A DNA stretch of 38,382 nt, from assembly GCA_046727955.1 (NCBI GenBank), contig JBKPDO010000396.1:1-38382 (forward strand), written 5' to 3'. The position numbers and the translations under genes are program-made. This stretch comes from DASVXQ01 sp046727955. Its GTDB lineage: Bacteria; Actinomycetota; CALGFH01. The notes under the pieces are model-generated. The model made no database searches. It was not told where the DNA came from and was given only the letters and a program-made list of their open reading frames with translations. Shown here one piece after another: positions 30,984 through 38,121 of this stretch (its first letter is position 1; each line of letters opens with the position of its first letter).

Positions 30984-33659
30984 CTATGGCACCGGGATCG
31001 AGGTGGTGGGCACGTTATAGCCTCTCACCCGGAGATAGGGCGCCTGGCCGCCCAGGTCAGCCGTCTTGTACACGGCTGTAATGGTGGTTGATTCACCCGG
31101 CCAGAGGGAAACGTAGTTGTCCGTGTAGTTCACCGGCAGGACCTCATTGCCGCCGTCCCCCGCCGTGACCTCCGGTCGCACGAAGAACGCGATATTGGTC
31201 GTGCTGGTGTTGTTCAGAGTCAGGTTGACGGTCTCCTGCCCGCCGGAGATCGTCCGGGAGGCGGCAGCGGTCACGTCGGGGTTGGAGGCCAGGCTGTTCA
31301 GACCCGTGAGGTTCGCGTAGCTCTTGATGCCCGTCTTGTACCAAGTGCTGCGATTGGCCAGCACGTCAGGACTCGTCGAGTACCAGTAGAGGTTGTTGCT
31401 GACCACCGCGCCCGCCGAGTCCCTGAGCTGCAGCCGGATGAAGTAGGTCGTCGAGAGGCCGGTCAGGGCAGGAATCGTCAGCACTTGTGTGGAGGCGTTC
31501 GCCAGCGCGCTCACGGCCGCCTGAGTCGTGTACTGCGCGGTCAGGTCCGGGATGTTGTAGACCGTTGCCGTCGCCGTCATGCCGCTTCGCGCCGTCAGCG
31601 TGGAGTTGACGGCGTACACGTTCCGTGTGAAGTAGTCATAGGCGATGTGCACCGGCTCATTGGCCGTTTTAGCGCCGAAGTAGCCGCCGCCCGGCTTGAA
31701 GTAGTAGTCGTACAGGTTCCAGTGGACCGACGGCCAGGCGTTGTTCAGCATCCAGAAGATGACTCCGAAAGACTGCGTGTACTCGTGCGAGTTCCAGGCC
31801 TCGAAGAAGGACCTGGTGTTCTCGTAGTTCTGGAGCTCGGACTTCCGCGAGTAGTCGGCTGCGCTACTCGTGCTGCCGTAGCGGTTGTTAACACCGCCCG
31901 TGAACTGCTTGATCGTGTCGAAGACGCCCTTTTTTCCGGAGTGATAGTTCCAGACGGTGCCGATCGGCCAGAGGTCATTGGGGCCGATGAACTTCTGCAG
32001 GCTCTCCAGCGGCGGCGGAGCCTCCGTGCCTTCCTCGGCGTTGGTGCCGAACGCACTCCCTAACTGGCTCGTATCCCACCACAGGACTGGCGGCTCCCAC
32101 ATGTAGGGGCCATCCATCTTCATCCCGGCATCGGGGTTGCACCAGGTGGCGACGCTGTCCAGGGTCGGGTTCTGCCAGTGCAGGGCGATCGCGGTGTTCT
32201 TGTACGTCGTCAGGTGCGCCGAGGAGACTGGACAGTCGCTCCCGAAGGCCCAGACGAGGGCGCTGGCGTGGGCGCGCAGGGCCCGCATCTGGCTGTTCAG
32301 GGAGGCGTTCGCCACCTGCTCCTGCTCAGCCGTCCAGCTGTCCTTTTCCCACGCGCTGCAGCACACGAACCCGGACATGAGCATGATCCCGTTCTGGTCG
32401 GCCAGGTCGTAGAGCTCCTCGTTCCCGAGGGTGCCCTCGAAGCGGATCGTATTGAGACCCATGTCCTTGACGTACTGGATGTGCGCCGCGTTGGTCTTGG
32501 TATCCCAGCGCTGGAGCATGTCCCACACGTAGCCACCGCCGCGGAACATGATGTTCTGGCCGTTGACCTTGTAGCCAACGAACGACGTGCCGTTGACGGT
32601 GGTCCGGTAATCAGTGAACTGGCGGATCCCGAAGTCGGTCGACTTGGTGTCCGAGGTCGCCCCGCCCGTGCTAGCGGTCACGGCGAGCTGGTACAGCTCT
32701 GGATTGCCGAACTGGTACGGCCACCACAGGGCGGGGCTGGTGACGTGCAGCTGCGGGTAGGCCACCGGGTCGAAGGCGATCTCCCGACGCTCGTTCGCAT
32801 TCAGCCTGACGTCCTGGCTGAACGAGATGCTCGGATAGCCCGACTTGGTGATGGTGCCGCTGATCGTCGTGGAGACCGGAGCGTTCGTCGCGTTGAGGGC
32901 GTCGACGTACACGGTCAGATCCGCTGAGCTCGTCGCGGGCAGCGGCAGGACGGTCTTGACGTAAGGATCCCGCAACGCGACCGGGCCCGTCGTCTCCAGC
33001 AGGGTCTTGCCCCACAGACCGGCATTCATGTCGGGGGCTTCCGGGTTCCAGTCGACGGTGCAGAAGGAGAGATCGTTGCAGCCGTGTGCGGGCGGGGTTA
33101 CGAGAATCGCCAGCGCATTGACTGCCCCGGGCCTGACCAGGTTGGTGGCGTTGTACTCGTGGGCCACCATGGTGCCGACGGCGTTGGCATCGATCTGCGT
33201 CCCGTTCAGCCAGATCTGGGCCCGGTAGCTGATCCCCTTGAACCGGAGCCAATACGCCTGATCGGCCGTTGTGGCGGGGGCGGTGAACTCCCCCCTGAAC
33301 CACCAGTTCTGGGTCGTCAGATCCGGCACCGACTGGAGGTTGGTTCCGAAGTAGATATTCTGGTAGACGTTGTTGGCGACCAGCCCGCTCAGGACGGTCG
33401 AAGGCAGCGAGACGGGATACCAGCTCGAGGTGATGTAGCCAACCTGGGATATGGTCGCGCCCGTGTCGGTGACACTGCTGGCTGACTTGAGCGCCCAACC
33501 GCTCGTCAACTCCGTGGAACTGATCGTCGCGGCGCTGGCGCTCGGCGAACGGCCGACGCCGATGACAAGCACCAGCGCCAGGCTCACGAGCAGGACCCCG
33601 AGCCTGCGGCGTCCACTTATCGGAGGCTCGCTGGTGGCAGCGGCGGCTATCATTGGCAT
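30984..33659 (-). CDS. csxA: Secreted exo-beta-D-glucosaminidase (GH2)
   Basis: 891 residues from the ATG at 33659, six bases after AAGGAGG. A Sec signal (RRRLGVLLVSLALVLVIGVG, cleavage after the ASA near residue 43) sends it outside. Order: sugar-binding beta domain (NWWFRGEFTAPATT), Ig-like domain, TIM barrel with MFRGGGYVWDMLQRWD, and C-terminal beta domains. Asp475 in WAFGSDCPV and Glu542/543 in FGTNAEEGTE correspond closely to the acid/base Asp469 and nucleophile Glu541 of the Amycolatopsis CsxA enzyme. CsxA cuts glucosamine from the non-reducing end of chitosan oligosaccharides. The site at 33755 puts it in the ROK regulon. Its base composition appears less GC-rich than the neighbours, a sign of possible transfer. 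Confidence 0.88.
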   Translation of the reverse strand: MPMIAAAATSEPPISGRRRLGVLLVSLALVLVIGVGRSPSASAATISSTELTSGWALKSASSVTDTGATISQVGYITSSWYPVSLPSTVLSGLVANNVYQNIYFGTNLQSVPDLTTQNWWFRGEFTAPATTADQAYWLRFKGISYRAQIWLNGTQIDANAVGTMVAHEYNATNLVRPGAVNALAILVTPPAHGCNDLSFCTVDWNPEAPDMNAGLWGKTLLETTGPVALRDPYVKTVLPLPATSSADLTVYVDALNATNAPVSTTISGTITKSGYPSISFSQDVRLNANERREIAFDPVAYPQLHVTSPALWWPYQFGNPELYQLAVTASTGGATSDTKSTDFGIRQFTDYRTTVNGTSFVGYKVNGQNIMFRGGGYVWDMLQRWDTKTNAAHIQYVKDMGLNTIRFEGTLGNEELYDLADQNGIMLMSGFVCCSAWEKDSWTAEQEQVANASLNSQMRALRAHASALVWAFGSDCPVSSAHLTTYKNTAIALHWQNPTLDSVATWCNPDAGMKMDGPYMWEPPVLWWDTSQLGSAFGTNAEEGTEAPPPLESLQKFIGPNDLWPIGTVWNYHSGKKGVFDTIKQFTGGVNNRYGSTSSAADYSRKSELQNYENTRSFFEAWNSHEYTQSFGVIFWMLNNAWPSVHWNLYDYYFKPGGGYFGAKTANEPVHIAYDYFTRNVYAVNSTLTARSGMTATATVYNIPDLTAQYTTQAAVSALANASTQVLTIPALTGLSTTYFIRLQLRDSAGAVVSNNLYWYSTSPDVLANRSTWYKTGIKSYANLTGLNSLASNPDVTAAASRTISGGQETVNLTLNNTSTTNIAFFVRPEVTAGDGGNEVLPVNYTDNYVSLWPGESTTITAVYKTADLGGQAPYLRVRGYNVPTTSIPVP

Positions 33660-33754
33660 GCATGGCCTCCTTACTGTGCAAGGGCTGGAGCAGTCGAGTC
33701 CGGCTTGCTTCAGGAAGCGTCGTTCATCCGGCTGAGAGAGCGCGCCGATACAGA

Positions 33755-33777
33755 TAGTTAAGAAGACTCCCTAACTA
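33755..33777. promoter_or_regulatory. Probable ROK repressor operator 3, upstream of the glucosaminidase gene
   Basis: TAGTTA (33755-33760) and TAACTA (33772-33777) are perfect outer arms. They flank an AAGAAG-A-CTCCCT core centred on 33766, spaced as in the 6+1+6 core of the sites at 7419 and 10097 (4 of 6 core pairs kept). The right arm's TAACTA also follows the core at 10097. It is about 100 bases upstream of the gene start. Confidence 0.6.
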
Positions 33778-33787
33778 TTCTGACTGA

Positions 33788-33816
33788 CTTTAAACTCCGC
33801 AATGGTGTGGAGTCAA
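33788..33816 (-). promoter_or_regulatory. Possible promoter of the glucosaminidase gene
   Basis: On the minus strand TTGACT (33811-33816) is followed after exactly 17 bases by TTAAAG (33788-33793). The -35 is close to consensus, the -10 is weak. The start point would fall near 33781, so operator 3 would lie just downstream of it, suited to repression. An ACTCC/GGAGT inverted repeat (33794-33813) lies between the two hexamers. Confidence 0.4.
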
Positions 33817-33910
33817 GGATTGGGATCGCTCCCGGGCGCCCGGCCCGCGGACACGCTGGCCGCACGGGCCGAAGAGCTGCTCACTTCCCATCACGCGACG
33901 TGAGGGGACT

Positions 33911-35350
33911 TCACGCCGGTGTGCCGCGGGCCGGGCTTTGACTGGGAAGCGACTGATGGAACCGGAAGAAGCCGCCCGGGTCGTAGCGTGCCTTGACGCG
34001 TGCCAGATGGTCGTAATTGGTCCCGTAGTAGGCGTGCGCCCAGTCCACCAGGTCTGGGTCAGGGAAGTTCGGGTACACGCCTCCGGACCCCCACGGGTGC
34101 ACCAGCTCCCACGACCGCGCCAGCCAGCGCCGCGCCGCCTCCCGGTTGCCGGATGACGCGTCCGGGGCGACGACGACCTCGTGCTTGAGCAGGAAGCGCT
34201 CGTCGCGGTGGACGAAGGCGGTGGCGTCGGCAGGCACGCGGTTGTACGCGCCGCCCCACGGCGTGAAGTCCAGCACGCGCACCTGGTCGGCGATCCGCTC
34301 CCTGGAGAAGTGCTCCACCAGGGCCGCGACGGCTCCAGTGGGCAGCGGCCGCCGGAAGAACTCCGACTTGCTGAAGGAGTGACCCGGCTCCGCCAGCCCG
34401 CCCGGAGGCGACGCCTCGAGCTGATCCTCGGCGCCGAGCTCGGCCAAGTGCCGCTTGGCCTCCCGGTAGGACAGGTGCTTGCGAACCGCCGACGTCGGGT
34501 CCGCGCCCGCGTGGGCGACCAGTTCCTCCAGCAGCCTGGCGGTGTCGGCCTCGGTGCCGGTCATGGCCCCCAGCAGCTTCACCGTGGGTGGCTCGCCAGG
34601 GTCGCCGGGGGCGTTCAGCAGCAGGCTGGCGGCCAGCTCATCAGGCGCAGCCGGCGCCCAGGCCTGCCACGCCTCGACCAGCGTGGCCACGTGGGCATAG
34701 GACCAGGTCAGGTGGAAGCTGGTCGCGGGCGGCGCCGGGAGCGTGTGGAAGTCCAGGGAGGTGACCACGCCGAAGTTGCCCCCGCCGCCGCGGAGCCCCC
34801 AGAACAGCTCCTCGTCGTGGTCGTCGTCGCACTCGACGACGCGACCGTCTGCCAGGACGACCTGGGCTCCGAGCAGGTGATCACAGGTCAGCCCCTGCTT
34901 TCGGCCGAGGATCCCGAGCCCGCCGCCGAGCGTGAGCCCGGCGATGCCGACGGTGGGGCCGCAGCCGGCGGGGATGGTCCGGTCGTGTTCGGCAAGCGCG
35001 TCGTAGACCTCTCCCAGCCGCGCCCCAGCGCCCACCGTTGCCCTCCCGTCCGAGACCGACACCGAGCGCATCGGCGTGACGTCGATGACGATCCCCTGCG
35101 TCGAGGAGCGTCCGGCAAAGCAGTGCCCGCCGCCGCGGGCCGCCACCGGCAGCGCGGACCGGCGCGCGAACAAGATCGTCTCGGCGACATCTTTGGGGGT
35201 CCCGCACAGCACCACGGCCTGTGGCCGGACGTCGTGGAACCGGGCGATGGGCGGCTTGCGCAGCAGCTCGTAGTCGGGCGAGACGGGCAGCACGACGTCG
35301 CCCGCGATCACGCCCTGCAGCGCGTCCCAATCAACAGCGAAGGTTTTCAT
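33911..35350 (-). CDS. FAD-binding oxidoreductase, berberine-bridge type
   Basis: 479 residues. The PP-loop region reads AARGGGHCFAGRSSTQGIVID, with His76 the expected 8-alpha FAD attachment. Cys156 in GRKQGLTCDHLLG is the expected 6-S-cysteinyl link, so bicovalent FAD is likely. The second half has the substrate domain, and the end (AYYGTNYDHLARVKARYDPGGFFRFHQSLP) is the BBE C-terminal motif. Such enzymes oxidise sugars, alcohols or secondary metabolites. The start ATG at 35350 has GAGGAGCC upstream. No signal peptide is obvious, so it is probably cytosolic. It does not share an operon with its neighbours. The substrate is open; carbohydrate oxidases are the closest common relatives. Confidence 0.9.
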   Translation of the reverse strand: MKTFAVDWDALQGVIAGDVVLPVSPDYELLRKPPIARFHDVRPQAVVLCGTPKDVAETILFARRSALPVAARGGGHCFAGRSSTQGIVIDVTPMRSVSVSDGRATVGAGARLGEVYDALAEHDRTIPAGCGPTVGIAGLTLGGGLGILGRKQGLTCDHLLGAQVVLADGRVVECDDDHDEELFWGLRGGGGNFGVVTSLDFHTLPAPPATSFHLTWSYAHVATLVEAWQAWAPAAPDELAASLLLNAPGDPGEPPTVKLLGAMTGTEADTARLLEELVAHAGADPTSAVRKHLSYREAKRHLAELGAEDQLEASPPGGLAEPGHSFSKSEFFRRPLPTGAVAALVEHFSRERIADQVRVLDFTPWGGAYNRVPADATAFVHRDERFLLKHEVVVAPDASSGNREAARRWLARSWELVHPWGSGGVYPNFPDPDLVDWAHAYYGTNYDHLARVKARYDPGGFFRFHQSLPSQSPARGTPA

Positions 35351-35524
35351 GGCTCCTCATGCGCGGCTGCTACATCCCGCTCGGGACCGCTGCCAACGTC
35401 ACGATGCCCGACGGGACCACCGTGATCGCCATACCCGCTCGGCTGCGCCCCAAGCACGTCGGCACTCCACTGTGCGGCCGGCTGTTGTGCGTCCAGATAG
35501 TCTATGGCCCGCCCCCGACAGGAT

Positions 35525-35944
35525 TCACAGTCTGCGCTGCTGATTGGCCGGATCAGCCGCGATGGCCGCAACGGCCTCGATTTCGACAAGGAAATCCGGG
35601 TTCGCCAGGCCCACGACCGTCACGACGCTGATGGCCGTGGGGTGGGGACCCCACACTCGCTGTGCCGTGCCGAATGCCTCCCGTACGTCGTGGCCCTGCA
35701 CCAGGTAAATGGAAAGCTTGACCACGTGTTCCTGGGCGGCGCCGACAGCCTCGAGCGCGGCGAGCACGTTGCGGAGCGCCTGCTCCGTCTGGGTCGCGAG
35801 GTCCCGACCGATGATGTTTCCATCGGCGTCGAGTGCGTTCTGGCCACCCACGTACGCCAGCTTGTGAGCGCCTTCGACGGTGACCAGCTGGGTGAAGGCG
35901 GGGTTGCCGTGCAGGCTTGTCGGATTGACGTGCTCGATCTTCAT
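35525..35944 (-). CDS. RidA/YjgF family deaminase
   Basis: 139 residues from the ATG at 35944, with AGAGGAG upstream. The frame stays open to 36079, but the extra 45 codons belong to a different gene remnant, so this start is preferred. MKIEHVNPTSLHGNPAFTQLVTVEG opens the fold. LAYVGGQNALDADGNIIGRDLATQTEQALRNVLAALEAVGA is the typical strand-helix core, and VVTVVGLANPDFLVEIEAVAAI ends it. RidA proteins are trimeric and hydrolyse enamines/imines released by PLP enzymes; this subgroup lacks the catalytic Arg seen in RidA proper at the usual C-terminal position (LVEIEAVAA), so deaminase activity is uncertain. Confidence 0.85.
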   Translation of the reverse strand: MKIEHVNPTSLHGNPAFTQLVTVEGAHKLAYVGGQNALDADGNIIGRDLATQTEQALRNVLAALEAVGAAQEHVVKLSIYLVQGHDVREAFGTAQRVWGPHPTAISVVTVVGLANPDFLVEIEAVAAIAADPANQQRRL

Positions 35945-35956
35945 CGGACTCCTCTG

Positions 35957-36079
35957 ACCCGTTGGTCGATCAAGACCCGATTCCGCCGCGGCCTGCTGCT
36001 GGAGCAGCCCGCGGAGGGCCTCTTGGTAGATGAAGGCCAGCCGAGGATCGTCCTCGGTCTCGATCCTGGTCGCGCTCAC
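35957..36079 (-). pseudogene. N-terminal fragment of a small helical/membrane protein
   Basis: A GTG at 36079, after a purine-rich GGAGGGG, opens MSATRIETEDDPRLAFIYQEALRGLLQQQAAAES. This resembles the N-terminal cytoplasmic helix of short actinobacterial 2-TM proteins (EALRGLxQQQAxxES followed by a hydrophobic pair). The hydrophobic part is missing: after ESGLDRPTGQRSP the sequence runs in frame into the RidA gene. The fragment suggests a deletion joined it to the RidA start. Family assignment is from memory of the pattern, so moderate. Confidence 0.45.
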
Positions 36080-36129
36080 CTTCCCAGCCCCTCCACCTTC
36101 ACCCTGCCTCCGAGGACGACCCTACCGCA

Positions 36130-36345
36130 TCAGCGAGACGGTGTTCGCGGATCTCGCGGAGGCGCAGCCCGACGCGCTGGGCGCCCTTGATCAGGCGCAG
36201 CCGGTCGACCTTGGCCTGGCCGTAGAGGCGGTGCCGGCGGGGCTGCGTGCGGGTAGGTGCAGCAGCCCGAGCCGCTCGTAGTAGCGCACGGCATCCGGGC
36301 GGAGGCCTGGTCGGCCAGGGCTGAGACGGTCAGCGCCATCGTCAT
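36130..36345 (-). pseudogene. MerR family regulator, two frameshifts and truncated
   Basis: The ATG at 36345 begins MTMALTVSALADQAS. One base is missing after that, and the next frame reads PDAVRYYERLGLLHLPARSPAG, a typical MerR recognition helix and wing. A second missing base follows, and the third frame reads HRLYGQAKVDRLRLIKGAQRVGLRLREIRE. Together these spell the DNA-binding half of a MerR protein; the effector half is absent, ending near 36130. Reading the frames together is required to see the gene. The upstream MerR-type operator is still intact. Confidence 0.85.
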
Positions 36346-36352
36346 ACCGTCA

Positions 36353-36383
36353 GGCTGGGCCTTGGAGTGCGCTCCAAGGTCAA
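36353..36383 (-). promoter_or_regulatory. MerR-type promoter/operator of the decayed regulator
   Basis: CCTTGGAG (36360-36367) and CTCCAAGG (36372-36379) form an 8+4+8 inverted repeat, the usual MerR-family operator form. It is overlapped by TTGACC (36378-36383 on the minus strand) as the -35, and the site would lie in a long 19-base spacer. The -10 (CAGCCT-like) is degenerate. No intact divergent target gene remains. Confidence 0.65.
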
Positions 36384-36520
36384 GTGTTGCGGGTCATGAT
36401 GCACTCCTCATAGATCGACATTTTGTCGATGTCTCAGGCGTCGCGCGGCCGATCGATGCGCCGGTCGGCGACGGATGCGGGACGGTGCTGCTGCGGAACC
36501 GGGACGGTCCGAGCGGCAGG

Positions 36521-37390
36521 TCAGCAGCAGCCGGACCGGCCCACCACAGGCAGCTCGCTTCGAGCGGCGCTCGGCGCGGCGGCGGCCCCAACGGGCTTGA
36601 CGGCCTTGATGATGGCCGAGTGCAGGCCGTCGGCGACCTGATGGGTGAAGGTCACCTGGACCTGCTCGAAGCCGGCCGCGGCCAGGCCCTGCTCGTACTC
36701 GCCCTTGGACAGCACGCCGGCGATGCAGCCCACGTAGCTGCCCCGCGCAGCCCGCTCGGCCGGGGACAGGTGATCTTCGGCCACCACGTCGCTGACGCCG
36801 AGACGCCCGCTCGGCTTGAGCACGCGGAAGGTCTCGGCGAACACCGCCGGCTTGTCGACCGACAGGTTGATCACGCAGTTGGAGATCACCACGTCGACGG
36901 TCGCGGCGGGCAGCGGGATGGCTTCGATGTGGCCCTTGAGGAACTCCACGTTGCCCGCGCCGGCCTCGGTAGCGTTGCGCCGGGCCAGGGCGAGCATCTC
37001 CTCGGTCATATCCAGCCCGTACGCCTTGCCGCTGGGGCCGACCCGGCGGGCCGACAGCAGCACGTCGATGCCGCCACCCGAGCCCAGATCCAGCACGACC
37101 TCGCCCGCGCGCAGCTCGGCCACGGCGGTCGGGTTGCCGCAACCCAGGCTGGCAAGGACCGCCGTGTCGGGCAGCACGTCACGGTCGGCGGCGACGTACA
37201 GGGCGGCGCCGATCCCGGGCTGCTCGTCGGCTTGACCGCAGCAGCCGCTGGCGCAGCGACAGTCGGCCGGCTGGCCGCACCCGCAGCCGCCTGCGCCGCC
37301 GCTGGTGACTCGGGTCGCCAGGTCGGCATAGTGGGCCCGCACCTGCTCGCGCACCTGGACGTCACCCTGCTCGCGATCGGTGGAGGTCAT
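36521..37390 (-). CDS. arsM: Arsenite S-adenosylmethionine methyltransferase
   Basis: 289 residues. The SAM motif is VVLDLGSGGGIDVLLSARRVG (about 98-118). The three arsenite-binding cysteines of the family are present: Cys84 (SLGCGNP), Cys172 (ISNCVINL) and Cys222 (YVGCIAG). A Cys cluster near the N-terminus (GCGCGQPADCRCASGCC, Cys36-51) and a C-terminal CC extend the thiol content. ArsM methylates As(III) to volatile or less toxic forms using thiol reductant. The ATG at 37390 overlaps the ArsR stop (ATGA), with GGAGG upstream, so the gene is coupled to its regulator. A downstream gap to 36346 holds no gene except the MerR operator. Confidence 0.95.
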   Translation of the reverse strand: MTSTDREQGDVQVREQVRAHYADLATRVTSGGAGGCGCGQPADCRCASGCCGQADEQPGIGAALYVAADRDVLPDTAVLASLGCGNPTAVAELRAGEVVLDLGSGGGIDVLLSARRVGPSGKAYGLDMTEEMLALARRNATEAGAGNVEFLKGHIEAIPLPAATVDVVISNCVINLSVDKPAVFAETFRVLKPSGRLGVSDVVAEDHLSPAERAARGSYVGCIAGVLSKGEYEQGLAAAGFEQVQVTFTHQVADGLHSAIIKAVKPVGAAAAPSAARSELPVVGRSGCC

Positions 37391-37770
37391 GTGGTGCCTC
37401 CTTGCAGGTTGGCGACGGCGGCCAGCCGGCCGAGCACGTCGCGGTCAAGGGAGTAGTAGGCCCAGACGCCGCGTTGCTCGCGGTGCAGCAGCCCGGCGGT
37501 CACGAGCTTCTTGAGGTGGTGGCTGACGGTGGGCTGGCTGAGCCCGAGGGGCTCGGTGAACTCGCACACGCACACCGGATCAGGGCTGGTCGCCAGCAGG
37601 TTGACGATCTTGACCCGGTGCGGGTCGGCCAGCGCCTTGAACAACCGGGCGGTGGCCTCGGCTTCGACGTCCGACAGCGTCGCCGCGTCCAGCGGCGCGC
37701 AGCACGCCGCGGCGCTGGCCGTAGCGCGGTCCTGAGTGGTAGCAGTGGTGGTGGTGGTGGTGGTGGTCAT
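37387..37770 (-). CDS. arsR: ArsR family arsenic-responsive repressor
   Basis: 127 residues. The winged helix is FKALADPHRVKIVNLLAT ... VCVCEFTEPLGLSQPTVSHHLKKLVTAGLLHREQRGVWAYYSL. As(III) ligands look like the Corynebacterium CgArsR type: a Cys-Cys pair at the N-terminus (Cys23, Cys24 in AACCAPL) with a Cys in the VCVCEF stretch (Cys67/Cys69). The first nine residues are a Met plus eight Thr, encoded by a GGT-type trinucleotide repeat that may slip. Its ATG overlaps the stop of the Cys-rich gene upstream, and its stop overlaps arsM's start. It should release its operator near 37935-37985 when arsenite binds. Confidence 0.93.
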   Translation of the reverse strand: MTTTTTTTTATTQDRATASAAACCAPLDAATLSDVEAEATARLFKALADPHRVKIVNLLATSPDPVCVCEFTEPLGLSQPTVSHHLKKLVTAGLLHREQRGVWAYYSLDRDVLGRLAAVANLQGGTT

Positions 37771-37922
37771 CGCAGCCCCAGCCTGGCAGTGGCGGCACGG
37801 GTCCGCGCCTGGTCCAGCAGCGCGTCGGCGCGGCAGCGCTGGTCGCAGACCTCGCCGCAGCGCTCGCACACCTCGATGTGCCCGGCTCGCCGGCCCGCGA
37901 GCCGACGGATGAGGTTCCGCAC
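37767..37922 (-). CDS. 51-residue Cys-rich protein at the head of the ars operon
   Basis: The GTG at 37922 follows GAGGAGG on the minus strand. The sequence is MRNLIRRLAGRRAGHIEV, then CERCGEVCDQRCRAD (Cys19, Cys22, Cys26, Cys30), then LLDQARTRAATARLGLR. A CxxC-x3-C-x3-C pattern suits binding of zinc or a soft metal such as As(III). A basic N-terminus may interact with nucleic acid or membrane. The stop overlaps the ArsR start (ATGA at 37767-37770). A metallochaperone, a metal buffer or a zinc-ribbon regulator are all possible; I know no family. Coupling to ArsR suggests a role in the same response. Confidence 0.7.
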   Translation of the reverse strand: MRNLIRRLAGRRAGHIEVCERCGEVCDQRCRADALLDQARTRAATARLGLR

Positions 37923-37934
37923 GACGCCTCCTCA

Positions 37935-37985
37935 CATTGACAAACTTCAATGTATTGATGCCACAGGTATCGACGAATGTCAATA
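37935..37985 (-). promoter_or_regulatory. ArsR-type operator and promoter
   Basis: CATTGA (37935-37940) and TCAATG (37947-37952) form a perfect 6+6+6 inverted repeat just upstream of the Cys-rich gene. A second pair of arms, GTATTGA (37952-37958) and TCAATAC (37980-37986), lies further upstream. Read on the minus strand, TCAATACATTGA is the half-site pair typical of ArsR/SmtB operators. A TTGACA (37978-37983, minus strand) would be the -35. Confidence 0.6.
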
Positions 37986-38121
37986 CCACGTGCCTGGGCG
38001 GCCCGTCCCGATGGTCGGGTGGGACTGTTGCGTTGGCCGCTGGGATGCGGCGACGGGGTTGCTATCGATCGACGAGTTCAACCTTGTGATCTGCCGTGTT
38101 CACTGGTCGTTTTCCCTGCGC

